A stretch of DNA of 64,000 nucleotides from Peromyscus leucopus (taxonomy: Eukaryota > Chordata > Mammalia > Rodentia > Cricetidae), in the NCBI RefSeq assembly GCF_004664715.2, contig NC_051086.1, forward strand, positions 75,091,366 through 75,155,365, given 5' to 3'. The translations under genes and the position numbers were made by a program. Positions 11,200 through 22,534 of this stretch are shown here, one piece after another. Every line of letters begins with the position of its first letter. Position 1 is the first letter of the stretch. Below the pieces are notes generated by a model. The model did not search any database. It was not told the DNA's origin and worked only from the letters and a program-made list of their open reading frames with translations.

Positions 11200-11276
11200 T
11201 CTGGCTCTGGGGACTGAACCCAGGCCCTTGAGCATGCTTGGCAAGTGCTCCCTCATTGAGCTACACCTCTAGTCCC
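11200..11276 (-). mobile_element. ID-type SINE
   Basis: CTGGGGACTGAACCCAGGCC, then AGCATGCTTGGCAAGTGCTC and GAGCTACACCTCTAGTCC. This is the reverse complement of the short ID element (BC1/tRNA-Ala derived). Without a clear B1 partner. Confidence 0.88.
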
Positions 11277-11659
11277 ACCTTCTTGCTCTTACCACAACCT
11301 TTCACTATTCTCACTTTCAGAGCTTCAGCTGTCAGGCTACATGTCGTCGTCTCTGCTCTGTTTGCTTCCCTGAGGCTCCGAGTTCATTGTCTTCTCATGA
11401 TGACCATCTCTGGACGCCCTGCTGTGACCTTGCTCAACCATGGACCTTCTCATTCTACTCTTCCGTTTCTGTATGTGATGGTTTGATTTGAAAGCTAGCC
11501 TCGTTCATTTGGAGTTTTTGTTTTTGCATGTTATTTCGGGTTGGTTTATGAGGCAGGAAGGGGGTGGAAGGAATTAGATGGTAACCATCTTGAACCAGAT
11601 GTCCTTCTGGGAAATGTCTGGCTAGTCCAAATTTTGTCTTCTTTGTTTACCTTCTTTAA

Positions 11660-11756
11660 TTTTTTTAAACATGTAGTTCTTTCATGTGTATGTATATGTG
11701 CACATGCGTTGTGCATGCACACACACAGACACAGACATAGACACACACACAAAAAA

Positions 11757-11800
<44 letters not shown>

Positions 11801-11956
11801 AAGCACATATGATGTGTGTATGGGTGTGTGTGTCACTGCAGGTGTGTAGAAGTTGTGGAGTTGGTTTTCTCTTTCTACTTTGTGAGTATCAAGGATTGAA
11901 CTCATCACCAGGATTGAGCCATAAGCACCTTCAACCTCTGACCTGTCTCCTGGCCC
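11660..11956 (-). mobile_element. tRNA-derived SINE with expanded (CA)n tail
   Basis: The minus-strand SINE body at about 11840-11956 includes GTTGTGGAGTTGGTTTTCTC, AGTATCAAGGATTGAACTCA and ACCTGTCTCCTGGCCC. Its tail side carries alternating purine-pyrimidine repeats (11690-11840). Confidence 0.75.
11719..11798. repeat. Compound (CA)n microsatellite
   Basis: Imperfect CACAGACA/CATAGACA units (11719-11750), an A6 interruption, then about 20 uninterrupted CA units to 11798. Long frames on both strands here are Thr-His/Cys-Val repeat translations, not proteins. Confidence 0.97.
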
Positions 11957-12171
11957 TTTTATGTATCTTCTGTGCCCTGAATCCATCCACAGTTGGGATG
12001 TTCATCTACCAGAATGCTTCTCCCCCTTCCTCCTGACTTGGTTGTCAGGTCCTTCCTGATGCTTCCAGAGTCCTGGTTCAGAGCCATCTTTCTGCTGTGT
12101 CAAGGTGGTGCTTCATGGAGACATTGTGGTCAGCAAATGAGTCATATTTGGCAGCATCAAAAGATACTATT

Positions 12172-12381
12172 GGGCTGAGAAGTGACTCCATGGAAAATGT
12201 GCTTCCTGTATAGGTTTGGGGACTCAGCTCAGATCTCTAAAACCCATATGAAAGACAGGCAGGTGTGGAGGCCTGCCTGGAATCCCAACACTCAGGAGGT
12301 AGAGACTGGGGACTCTCAAGGCAATCTGGCTAGCTGGAAAATACAAGTTGGGAAACTCTGTATTCTGGAAGAGATCATGAC

Positions 12382-12413
<32 letters not shown>

Positions 12414-12510
12414 GCTGGAGTGATTGAGGGAGACATCTGTTGTCAACCTCTGACCTCCATACATATGTGCCCACACATGCACATACACCATAGTCATGAA
12501 AAAATAAAAA
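12172..12510 (+). mobile_element. RSINE1 with internal poly(A) expansion
   Basis: The head TGGGCTGAGAAGTGACTCCA at 12172 is followed by a B1-like block (GTGTGGAGGCCTGCCTGGAA) and the RSINE1-specific GAGTGATTGAGGGAGACATC after 12417. A 27-A run at 12387-12413 sits inside the element, where most copies have a short A-rich stretch. Confidence 0.85.
12387..12413. repeat. Poly(A) run of 27
   Basis: Uninterrupted A tract inside RSINE1, so it is an internal expansion rather than a retroposon tail. Confidence 0.97.
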
Positions 12511-12544
12511 TTTCTCCATACTGGATGGCTCAAATAGTACACAT

Positions 12545-12546
12545 CT

Positions 12547-12637
<91 letters not shown>

Positions 12638-12713
12638 TCTATCTCTCTATCTCTCTATCTCTCTATCTCTCTGTCTATCCATCCATCCACCTATCCATGC
12701 ATCTATCTCTCCA
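12545..12713. repeat. Compound (ATCT)n-(TC)n-(TATCTCTC)n microsatellite
   Basis: About ten ATCT units (12545-12584), then (TC)n to about 12623. Next comes an eight-base unit ATCTCTCT repeated about six times to 12674, and finally degenerate ATCC units. The pyrimidine strand is continuous with only A interruptions. Confidence 0.97.
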
Positions 12714-13028
12714 CAGTTCTGGAGGCTGGAAGTGTGAGAGCAGGGTCCTGGGAGGGTTGGTGTTTACTGTGATCTGTTCCTTGGCTCACTGATGGCCATC
12801 TTCTTTCCATGCTCTTGTGATCTTTCTTCTATACATAGCCATCCATGATGTCTATCTGAGCATCCACATTTCTTCTTAAAAGGACACTAGCAAAATTCCC
12901 AAAGGACTCATTTTAACTTAACACATCATAAAGGTCCTATATCCAAGTGTAATCACGCTTAAGTCTTGGCAGTCAGGACTTCAGTGTATGAATTACAGAG
13001 GGACATAATTTAGCCCATAAATAATAGT
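12707..13028 (-). mobile_element. Old MaLR (MST/MLT-type) LTR
   Basis: CCACAGTTCTGGAGGCTGGA at 12712 begins the match. CTTAAAAGGACACTAGCAAA, CTCATTTTAACTTAACACAT, AGTCAGGACTTCAGTGTATG and ATAATTTAGCCCATAAATAA follow. This is the order of a mammalian MST/MLT-type LTR in reverse. The boundary with the microsatellite is blurred. Confidence 0.78.
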
Positions 13029-13029
13029 G

Positions 13030-13864
13030 TTTCCTCATTTAGTGTTGGTGAGGAACTTTAAAATATTGAGAAATTTGTGGTTTAGGGAACAGTCTTCTGA
13101 AAATAATATAAAAAGCTCACAGCCGTGAAGAGGTACAGACTTATACTAAGGACCATAGACTATCCATTACTATTCAGGGATGTCATGGAAATCAAAAGTG
13201 TATGATGGGACTCAGTCACTGTCTCTGTCTCAATTTTTCTCCATCTTTTCAACCTCTTTCTGCTTAGCTGTGTTTGGTTTCATTCCTTTTCAAGCTGACT
13301 GGCTTTTTTTTTTATGATCATCAAAGCAAAAGATGAAGGCCTAAGCCCATGGGGATGCAGAGCTGTTACGGAAGGGCAGGGTCTTCTAGTATCCGTATCT
13401 TACCTGTCCTTTTGTGTGGTGGTCAATCAAGTGTGACTATGAGAAAAGCCACAGCAGAGGATTAGAAAAGTTAACTTCATCCTACAAATAGGATGCACTG
13501 CCCACTATGCAGGGCCACATGAGAAAACAACAGAGTGGTTAGGTAGCGGGAGAGGCAGGGAGGATGGGAGTGCCTCAGCCATGCCTTTATTGGCATTTCC
13601 ACAGACAAGGCAAGGCCCAGCAAAGCAGGCAGGTGACAAGTCTAGGGCTTGGCTAGTTTGAATAATTATTAAATGTTCTAAGGTATGGGGTGGCACCTGT
13701 TTATCTGGTACATGGCCCTGGGATGTCTAAGGCAGATGAATGTTGCCTTTGGGGTCTATGGACCAGGTAGACTAGGTACAGCTCTGGACTGGTAAGTCCA
13801 TTGTCAGATATGTGCTTAGGGTTGAACATTTTGCTGTCTCTAAGAACTGACTATCTCTGGGAGA
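13030..13864. other. No recognisable gene or repeat
   Basis: Unique-looking sequence with a T-run near 13306. Confidence 0.45.
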
Positions 13865-14248
13865 AACAACTGCTGTGGGGTGTTCTGTATGCTGTGAATG
13901 TGTCACTCTGATTGGTTGATAAATAAAACGCTGATTGGCCAGTAGCCAGGCAGGAAGTATAGGCAGAATAAACAGACAAGGAGAATTCTTGGAAAAAAAG
14001 CAGAATGGAGAGAGAGATGCCAGTCTACCAGCCGGGGGCAGCATGTAATGGCACACAGGTAAAGCCACAGAACATGTGACAACATATAGATTAACAGAAA
14101 TGGGCTGAGTTTAAATGTAGGAGCTTGTCAGTGGTAGGCCTGAGCTAATGGCTGAGCAGTTTTAATTAATATAAGCCTGTGTATGTTTGCTTGGGTCTGA
14201 GTGGCTGCAGACTGGATGGAACACAGAAAAACTCCAGCTACAAACAAC
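13865..14248 (+). mobile_element. ERV solo LTR (mys-like), with 6-bp target duplication
   Basis: The LTR runs from 13871 (TGCTGTGGGG) to 14242 (CTACA), with TG...CA ends. It is bounded by a perfect 6-bp direct repeat, AACAAC, at 13865-13870 and 14243-14248. A 6-bp duplication is usual for class II (ERVK-type) elements. Internal hallmarks are GATTGGTTGATAAATAAAAC and GAGCTAATGGCTGAGCAGTT. No internal gag, pol or env sequence is present, so this is a recombined solo LTR. The mys-like family name is from memory. Confidence 0.85.
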
Positions 14249-16186
14249 CCCTACCTAGCCAGAAAGTTGTTTCAAGATGTTGCCATACACAGCAAATGAA
14301 AATCACAAGGAACACAGGGTTCAGTCAGAGACCCAGAGTCCCTGGAGATGTCCATAATGTTGCAGGATTCAACATCTCTGAATTGTGTCAGTGGCTTTAC
14401 CAGTGAGTTAGGCTATTTCCTTTTGAGTTTAACATCACACACTAGAGCTTGAAGTTCTCGGGGCAGAAACGCAGGAGGGGGAGAGGGGAGGATGAGCTTG
14501 AAGTGGGGACAGTAAAGGCAATATGGAGCCCATGAGCCTGCACTGGAACTCAGGATAGACTAGAACCCGTTTTTATCCTCATGGCCTCCAACCTTGGTGA
14601 TATGAGCATCTCGTAGGAGAAGCAGGGCCCTGCATTGTAGACCTAGATAGATGCTGGCCAAGAGTAGGAGGATGTGACAGAGGATCCAGGGAAAGGTGAG
14701 GGCAGTTGCAGATCCAAAAGCTGTCCCTGTGCCAGGTGACAATCTGCTGAGATAAAAATAAAATAATACAATATTCTGGGATCTTGGGACATTCAAGAGC
14801 TCCTGATGTAGAGAACAATACAATTGGTGATAACCTCAGCCTTCCAGGTGTGAAAACACAGTATGATAGTTTCTTCCCTCATTCCAAAAATCATTCATAA
14901 GAATCTCTCGTGGAGTTTACTTGGATTAGAAGCACGTGGGGAATGAAACTTTATGAAATCACATTCAGCCTAGATGAGCTGACACACCATAGAGCTGACA
15001 TACCACTCTTGTTCAGCTGGAGCTCTGGCTGCAAGGAACTTCTAAGAGTGCATGTGGGTGTATGTGTGCATATGTGTACATACGCACACTTGTACCACAG
15101 CAGTGGTTGTGGAGAGAATGTGTGGACAGTGAGAACTGGAGAGATGGGAAGGGGAATCACAGGGAGCAGGGAGCTATTCTTAGGACTGAAATGTGGAGAC
15201 TCTCATTCTTACTTCACCTTCCCTGAGAACCACTGTGAGACCCTCCAACCCTCCCACCAGGTGCACAGAGCAGTGGATGCCAACATTCTTTTCTTTTCTT
15301 TTTTTTTTTTAATTTTAAAACCTAAAAATTTCTCTCAAGGACTGGAGTGTTGTTATTCTAGAATCCAGAGCTCAGCCAGAGGTACTTAGAATTTAAGGTC
15401 TTACATGGATACTCACCAATACCTGGCTCTGTTTCAATGGCAAGGACAAGAACCTGCATTTTCAAATAGATTTTAATGGTGCAGAATCCAGCTGTAGCAA
15501 TTGCATTATGGCTGGTGTATTTGGATATAGTTGGCTTAGACACATAATTTTGAAATGAGGAGGGAGGGTGAATAAAGGGAAAGGAAGACTGAATGTCTTA
15601 GTAGTAGGTCACAATCACTTTACATGTCAAATGATGCTTTATGGTGGGATAATTGTGGACTTGTTAAGAGTTCTTGCCTTTGGATGTATCCTGGATGCTG
15701 GGATATTCAAGAGCTCCTGACATACAGATGTTCTTTTTGCTCAGTAAGGACCTTCAGTATCCAACCACTCCACCATTTTCTGAGAACTGATGATGTCCCA
15801 GGCTCTATTACATATGAAATCTGGGAATATGGTTCTTGACCTTGGGACTCTAGATAGGCTATTGAGGTGATGAGTGAACAGAACAGAATGGGTGGGGAAG
15901 ACGATCTAAGTCATGGCATGATACAAAGCACCTGGGTGGATACACCCGTCTAGTGGTTTTTGTCACAGGGAGTACAGCACAAATGCTAGCCTTCCTCCTA
16001 ACCTCCTGCCACTTTCAGACTATTTCTTATTCATCCTCACGAGGTTCCAGTCATCTGGTGATGACAAGTACAATAGTCTATAAATGGAAGGTGCTGATTT
16101 GGCTGGGTCTGGAAGGCTGTTTATTTCTTCTTGTTCAACTGCAGAAGATGAGGGAGAGACTAAAAAAAAGGGCATTGGAGGCAGCA
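14249..16186. other. No recognisable gene or repeat
   Basis: Unique-looking sequence. A 159-codon frame (14910-15389, plus) is the longest non-repeat plus-strand frame, but it has no recognisable domain. It ends in a T-rich run (15296-15310) translated as Phe. A GATATTCAAGAGCTCCTGA word recurs at about 15701 and resembles GACATTCAAGAGCTCCTGA at about 14788. Confidence 0.45.
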
Positions 16187-16603
16187 TGTCTCCGTCAGGG
16201 TTACTATTGCTGTGATGAAACACCATGACCAAAAGCAAGTCGGAGAGGAAAGGGTTTATTTGGCTTATACTTCCACATCATAGTTCCTCATTGAAGGATG
16301 TCAGGACAGGAACTCAAAGGGGGTAGGAACCTGAAGGCTGGAACTGATGCAGAGGCTATGTGGGAACGTTGCTTTCTGGCTTGCTCATCATAGCTTGCTC
16401 AACATGCTTTCTTATAGAACCCAGAACCAGTGGCCCAGGGGTGGTCCCACCCACAATGGACTGGGCCCTTCAACATCAATCACTAATTAAAAAAAAAAAA
16501 AGCCCTACAGGCCCAATCTTATGGGGGCATTTTCTCAATTGACACTTTCTCCTCTCAGATCACTGACTATAGCTTGTTCAAGTTGACATAAAGCTAGCCA
16601 ACA
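16187..16603 (-). mobile_element. MaLR (MT-group) solo LTR, near full length
   Basis: On the minus strand the LTR begins near 16603 and ends near 16187. Visible blocks are GGTTACTATTGCTGTGATGA, ACCATGACCAAAAGCAAGTC, AACTGATGCAGAGGCTATGT, CAATCACTAATTAAAAAA and GTTCAAGTTGACATAAAGCT. An A13 run (16489-16501) interrupts the middle. No internal sequence. Confidence 0.9.
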
Positions 16604-17079
16604 TGCAGAGCGAGGGGGAGCTTGAATATAAATCTTTTACATGTTAGGCACCTGGGCTTGGCTGCCAGTGTGTCTGTGTCCACTGAGATTATCCACCCAG
16701 TCTAGCTCTGTGCCCTGCTGCCCATCCCCTTTGAGAATCTACCTTTCTTAGCTTTCTCAGTCTGTTTGGTGGAGCAGAGTCTCTTAATGGCTCTGTTTAT
16801 AGCAACTCCTGTCCTTAAAGGCAATACAGAAAGACATCAATGAACTTCAGAGATCCGTTTAGCATTGAGACTGATTTAAAGTGGGAAAGGTACAGAGCTA
16901 GATGTCTGTGTGCAAATGGGATTCTTCCCTACAATTGTGTTTACACACATGTCTCATGGCCAGATTTTGCTCCACAGAAGGATTTTATTTTTGTTGGCAT
17001 TCCCTGAGGAAGTATAGCTGACATGAACGTTGCAGATTCACCCATGACTTTACCAAACCAGAGCTTCAAAAGCAAATCA
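16604..17079. other. No recognisable gene or repeat
   Basis: Unique-looking sequence between a MaLR LTR and a B4 SINE. Confidence 0.45.
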
Positions 17080-17286
17080 GGGGCTGAGGTACATGAAGCT
17101 TGGTTGGTAGAGTTCTTGCCTGCCATGCAGGAAGTTCTCTTGGGTTTGATCCTCAGCACCACATAAACTAGGAGTGGTGGCACATGCCTATAATTCCAGC
17201 ATCCAGGAGGTTGAAGCAGGAGAATCAGAAATTCAAGGTCATCCTCAGCTATATAGTGGCCAGAGACCCTGTCTATAAACCCTTGC

Positions 17287-17327
<41 letters not shown>
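17080..17327 (+). mobile_element. B4 (ID-B1 chimera) with (AAC)n tail
   Basis: The ID-like half (GGCTGAGGTACATGAAGCTT, CTCTTGGGTTTGATCCTCAG) is followed by the B1-like half (GAGTGGTGGCACATGCCTAT, GAAATTCAAGGTCATCCTCA, CAGAGACCCTGTCTATAA). The tail has become an (AAC)n run at 17287-17327. Confidence 0.88.
17287..17327. repeat. (AAC)n microsatellite
   Basis: About 13 perfect CAA units in the SINE tail. Frames across it read poly-Thr or poly-Cys and are artefacts. Confidence 0.98.
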
Positions 17328-17329
17328 GG

Positions 17330-18516
17330 GATACATTTTTATGCTTTTGAACATGAAGCCTCTGATTGACTTACAGGGACATCTCCAATAGAGCCAGAGA
17401 TGGGCCTTGGCATTGGATTCTGCAGAACCAAACCAATTTGCCTCAAAAAAAGTTATCTCAATTTATTTTTCTTTGTATCTGTGAGTTAAACAAGATTAAA
17501 TCCTCATCAGCCATTCACTCCACACTTGTCAAATATGTACACTTAGACTTGGCTGAACATCAAATCTCAAGTCCAAGGTGGGCATTAGCTGCTCTGATTT
17601 ATAGGAAACTTTCAGAGCTGCTTCTAGTATCATCCTTTCCTGCTGGTAAGAGGTATCCTTTAATCCTCAAAATGTAGAACTCAGACCCTCACATGGGTGG
17701 ACAGGGCACAGCTTTCAAACATGCAGAACATGGCCAAAGACACTTGACTGAGCAACACAGGGTGCTATAAAAGGAATGAATAAATTCAAAGTATCTAAAA
17801 CTAACGGCCACTCACAGGGTTCTCGGATTTTATTTTTGATGATCATTTTTGACTCCCATTGCAATTTTGAGACATCATAGAATGCATGTTTGGTGTCTTC
17901 TTGCCACCACGGAGAAGATTTTTTTTTTTTAACTAAGAATCATTTTCATGGTGGCCCAGCTCCAGCGATAAACAAAGTTCTTTCCTCAGCATCACCCGGG
18001 GCCTGAGATGTCAGAGTAGATGAGTGTTTAAGAGAGGAAATGAGACTTCATCAGGTCCCCTGTGGCCTCCAGAGCTCTGTCAGATGGTCTTATTGAATGG
18101 AAATAAAAATGCTTCTATTTTGTTGGCACAAGAATTTTGGCTAAGACCAGCAGGACCATTCTGCTGAGGCTGATGGCAAAGAGGAGCACATGGGATAAGT
18201 ATGTGTACCAAGCTGGCTTACCATGCCTGGAGCTAGTTCTCTGTATTCATAACCTGTGACTGCCCTTAAGGGACAGATTAAAATTCAAAGCATGCAGATC
18301 CTTGGCTGTTTGATTTCAGACACAAAATTGGAAACGGGCTGATAAACATACACAGCACGAATCTCACTCTCATCCCCTCTGTGTTCTGTTACGCTGGGCT
18401 CGGCAGTCAAGTGGAACTCAGCCAACTGGGGCTTAGATCACCCCCCCCTGCCTGCCCTGGGTAGGAGTCCCACTATCCGAGGGAAGACTCCCCTAAACTA
18501 TTCACTTTATGTGTGT

Positions 18517-18557
<41 letters not shown>

Positions 18558-19108
18558 GTAGATGGCATCCAGAGGGGCCCTGATGGGAGGAAGATGATAT
18601 TCACTTGGCTCCTTTCCCCTAGAGCCTGGGGTGGGAAAGGCTCACCTTTTCAAGAGGACATCCAAGGATGTCACAATGTCCACAAGACCTAGGTTATGGT
18701 GATAGCTCTGGGACCTGATAACCCCGACCCTCATAATTCTAGGGTGTGGCAGAAGTCTTTCATTGTTCAGATTCTTTTTCTTGCCTGCCTTCTAAGTCTT
18801 AGATTTGGGGTATTAAGTTTTTTTCATAATTATTGAAAGCTCAGACAACAGGGCTTGTGTGATTTGCCTTGAAGAGTTGTCTTGGACATCACAATTAGAA
18901 ATACACTTGAAAGTCACCAATTAGACATTCTCATGTACACTCTGGGCTACCTGAACCCTTATAACCATCCCCTGCCGACCTTAGCACAACTGATGCCATG
19001 CTAGAGGCACCAAGACACCATTCTGACCTAAATGCCCACCATGCAGACCCCAACACTTGCCAACATGAGACCAAATACCTAATCCATCATAGTCCATAGT
19101 CTCCGTAC
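17330..19108. other. Mostly unique sequence around a (GT)n repeat
   Basis: No gene recognised. T-run at 17919-17930. A (GT)n lies at 18510-18554. The rest shows no family I can name. Confidence 0.45.
18510..18554. repeat. (GT)n microsatellite
   Basis: TG units with a single GAG interruption near 18521. Confidence 0.97.
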
Positions 19109-19515
19109 TGCCTGGTTTTGCGTGTTAACTCGACACAAGCTAGAGTCATCAGAAAGAAGGAGCCTCAGTCGAGGAACTGCCTCCATGAGATCCAGCTGTA
19201 AGGCATTTTCTCATTTAGTGATTAGTGGGGGAGGGCCCAGCTCATGGTGGGTGGTGCCGCCATCCCTGGGCTGGTACTCTTGGATTCTATAAGAAAGCAG
19301 GATGAGCAAGCATGAGAAACAAGTCAGTAAGCAGCTCCTTTTCATGCCTCTGCATCAGCTCCTGCCTCCAGGATCCCGCCCTGTTTGAGTTCCCATCCTG
19401 ACTTCCTTCAGTGATGAACAGCAATGCTGAAGTGTAAGCCAAATAAACCCTTTCCTCCCAGCTTGCTTTTTGGCCATGGTGTTTTGTTGCAGCAGTAGAA
19501 ACCCCAGCTAAGACA
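19109..19515 (+). mobile_element. MaLR (MT-group) solo LTR, near full length
   Basis: The 5' end has GTTAACTCGACACAAGCTAG. Then follow AGTGATTAGTGGGGGAGGGC, CCCTGGGCTGGTACTCTTGG, GAAAGCAGGATGAGCAAGCA and AAGTGTAAGCCAAATAAACC (the polyadenylation-signal region), ending in GTAGAAACCCCAGCTAAGAC. It is the same LTR group as 16187 and 57270 but in the opposite orientation. Confidence 0.92.
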
Positions 19516-20451
19516 GTCTCTAAATGTACTCACCTTGCTTTTAGGCTTCTGTAGCGTTGCTCATTGCTAACTCTTCTTGCTAATTGAAGCATGTCAACCA
19601 GGATATAGTTTTTGTGCATAGAAGCCAAGAACGGTAAGGCTTGTGGCTACATGATTTGGGCAAGTTTCCCCGTGTAGCCCATGGGTCATGAAATAAAGAC
19701 TTTCTATTGGCTTTAGGAGTCTGTGTGCTCTCTGAAGGTGTTGCCTTGCCACACCCTTAGAGGAAATGAACATGTTTTGCCCCTAATGGCACAGCATCTG
19801 GTAACATTAGATTCTGGACCGGTCTGGTATCTTTTACCATATGAAGCTTCTAGCTATAGGACAAGCGATGGGAATTAGTGAGGTGAATGTGATACCTTCT
19901 ATACTTTCCAAACCAGCCAAAAGTGGAAATTCATGATTTATCAGTTCATGGAATTCTCATTCTTAGTGATCCAGCAGTTTGCTATTAATGATTGTTGGAT
20001 ATTGTAAGTCCTGATAATTACTTTTGAATATTAGTAGAGTTCTGGGTCCTTTTAGAAATAGGTGATTGGAAATACACACTGAGTGACTGCCCACAACAAA
20101 TTGCCTTTTTGAATATTGCTCTTTTCCCCAGGTGTGGACCTAAGAGCCTAGGTCTATGCTGTGAGAGCTCAGCCCTTAAAACCAAACACAGCTGATTGAA
20201 GCAGACTGGACACTTAGCCCTGGAGGATCTGTGTTGTGTTGAGTGAATCCATTCTCTCTACTGATAAATTAAATAAAAATATAGAGAGACCAGCTGGCTG
20301 GGTTGGGGTTGGACAAGGGACAATCATGAAATTTGAGGCCAGAATTGGTGCAAAGGGTAGCCAGCCATGTTGGCAAGCAGAAGCTTGCCCAGAAGCTGCT
20401 TTTCAAGAGAAAGAACAGAGAGATATAGAGGTGAGGGAGACATGGATGACA
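19516..20451. other. No recognisable gene or repeat
   Basis: Unique-looking sequence. Confidence 0.45.
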
Positions 20452-20475
20452 GGGAGGGAGGGAGGGAGGGAGGGA

Positions 20476-20519
<44 letters not shown>
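20452..20519. repeat. (GGGA)n-(GA)n compound microsatellite
   Basis: GGGA units at 20452-20477, then about 20 GA units to 20519. Strictly purine strand. Confidence 0.98.
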
Positions 20520-20521
<2 letters not shown>

Positions 20522-20930
20522 CATAAGAGTATACTCCGTCTATGACTGGCTTTCTACCCTTGAATGCTTTGTTGCTTTGTGTGCAATGATTCTAACTATC
20601 CTAAGAGGGTTTCTTTTTCTTGCCAACATTCCTGAACACGAATAATGGCCCATGAAGACTGGAGGTGACTCATCACAGAGTTAAGAACAGGTCCAAGTGA
20701 GATGATGTGTAGAGCTAGGTTCAAATGAATCTTCCCTGAAGCCCAAGTATGGCACAGAAATAGTTCCTCCAGGTATAAATGTCCTGGAAGTCTGAGGAAC
20801 AAAGGATAGAAAATCAACAGCAGATATTACAGGCCAGACAGCATGCTAGCTGCTTTACATATGCATCTTACAGTCATTTGGTAGTTCTGGTAGGTTAGAT
20901 GGTAATTCCACAAATCTATGTTCACATCTA

Positions 20931-21349
20931 TGATGGTTAATTTCCATTGCCAGTTTTCCTGGATTTAGAATCACTAAGGAGACACACTTCTTGTGTGTGT
21001 ATGTATGAGGGCATTTTCTAGAGAGGTTTTACTGAGTGGAGAGGATTTACCCTGAGGGATCCAAGCGGGGAGTTGAGGGTAGATCAAGTTATATGGTATA
21101 CTTGTATTAACTTGCTAAAGAAATAAAAGAAAAAAGTATCCACCCTGAGTGTAGGTGACATCATACCATGGACCAGGATCCAAAACAGAATAAAAGGGGC
21201 AATGGAGGCAGCCAGCTGAGCATCGGTATTCATCTGGCTCTTATAGCCATGCTTCTCTGCCATGATGCGAGGAGCTGAAATAATCCCTTCTTCCCTAAGT
21301 TGCTTAAGTTAGATATTTTGCCACAGCGATGAGAAAAGTAATCAATATA
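20931..21349 (+). mobile_element. MaLR-type LTR (ORR1/MT group, older)
   Basis: Starts TGATGGTTAATTTCCATTGC. Also visible are GATTTAGAATCACTAAGGAG, GGCATTTTCTAGAGAGGTTT and the poly(A)-side end AAGTTGCTTAAGTTAGATAT, TTGCCACAGCGATGAGAAAA. Diverged relative to the LTR at 19109. Confidence 0.78.
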
Positions 21350-21352
21350 AAA

Positions 21353-21785
21353 TCCCAATCTCTAGGATCTCAGAATGTCCATCTTACATGACAAAGGAGA
21401 CTTTGCAGATTTGATTGAAAGCTGATATCAAGATGGGATCTTTCCAGGATTAGTTGGTGGGCCAGGTGAAACCACAGGGGATCTTTTAGAAGAGCCAGAT
21501 TCAGAGGAAAAGGTGACATGATAAAGCAGAAACTGGCACATGTGCTTTGAGAAAGGAAGCAGGGGTTATGAGGCAAGAAATAGGAGCATCTATGAAAAGC
21601 ATCAGAAAGCACGGAAGTGGGCTCTCTGATTCTCCTCTCAGAACCTTCAGACGAAACATCCCTGATGACCTTAATTGCTCAGTGTGGCTGGATTCGGACT
21701 CTACTCCCGGGCTCCTGAATCATAAGAGAATAAATCCTGTTATCTAATATCAAGCCAGTAACTTGTAGTATTTGTTATAGTATTA
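21353..21785 (+). mobile_element. MLT1-type LTR
   Basis: Contains GGAGACTTTGCAGATTTGAT near 21399, AAACCACAGGGGATCTTTTA, GAGAAAGGAAGCAGGGG, and AGAGAATAAATCCTGTTATC near the end. The order fits the MLT1 LTRs common to placental mammals. It lies directly after another MaLR LTR. Confidence 0.72.
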
Positions 21786-21804
21786 AATGGAAAGTGATAC
21801 AATG

Positions 21805-21945
21805 TTCTTTCATTTCCCATTTTTACAAAAGAGGAAGCTCAATGAGATTGAGTAACTTGTCCAAGATCACACAGGTAAGAGAGATGGACCAAAGATTTGG
21901 CCGAACACTGTCAGATTCAGAACCTCTGCTTTTTCCATCATCTGC
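21805..21945 (-). mobile_element. MIR fragment
   Basis: CCCATTTTTACAAAAGAGGA, then AGATTGAGTAACTTGTCCAA and GATCACACAGGTAAGAGAGA: the reverse-strand MIR core. Confidence 0.85.
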
Positions 21946-21949
21946 TTCC

Positions 21950-22534
21950 CAAGCACACCTTTGAACACATCAAAGACTCTGTGTGAAACTAGTGGGTTAT
22001 CTGGAGCCACAAGGCTAGGCAGGATGATCTTTCAATATCCTTCCTGTCAACAACTGTGTAGAAATGCCTATAGCCACCCCCCATCCCCAGGGCTGCAGCA
22101 GCTGGCCCTTCCCAGCTAGCGCTAGCTTCAGGATCACTTAGGTGCCTGCTTCTTTTAGGATGGAGAAGTGGGTCTGATTTATTGTGGAGCACTCCCCAAT
22201 TTCATGCCAAAATGATTCAATTACAGTCACCCTCAGCACTCAAGAGAGGCTTCCCGCTGGCTCACAAAGATGAGGCCAGGCGTGGCCTGGAGCATGTAAG
22301 GAAATGTCACCTTATTATTTATTGGAGAGAGTGCAGCATTTCTCTCGATTTGGAGTAGGTTAGTTAATCATAATATATGGGAGAAGAGGGAGGGAAGTGG
22401 TTCCTGTGTCCAAAGCAAATTCAGGCTTTAATGAGGAAATAGGGTAATGTTTTGACTATATTTTCCCTGGCTGCCTGTGCCTCTCAGCTCAGGGTTACTC
22501 CTGCGCTGCTGAAGGAATACAAGTTGACTGACTT
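21950..22534. other. No recognisable gene or repeat
   Basis: Unique-looking sequence. Confidence 0.45.

Noticed and set aside
11546..12036. Frames of 100-146 codons on both strands over 11.5-12.0 kb
   Set aside because: They consist of translated (CA)n/(GT)n plus SINE sequence.
14910..15389. 159-codon plus-strand frame
   Set aside because: No recognisable domain, ends in a T-run, and there is no splice or promoter context. Chance openness is the simplest reading.
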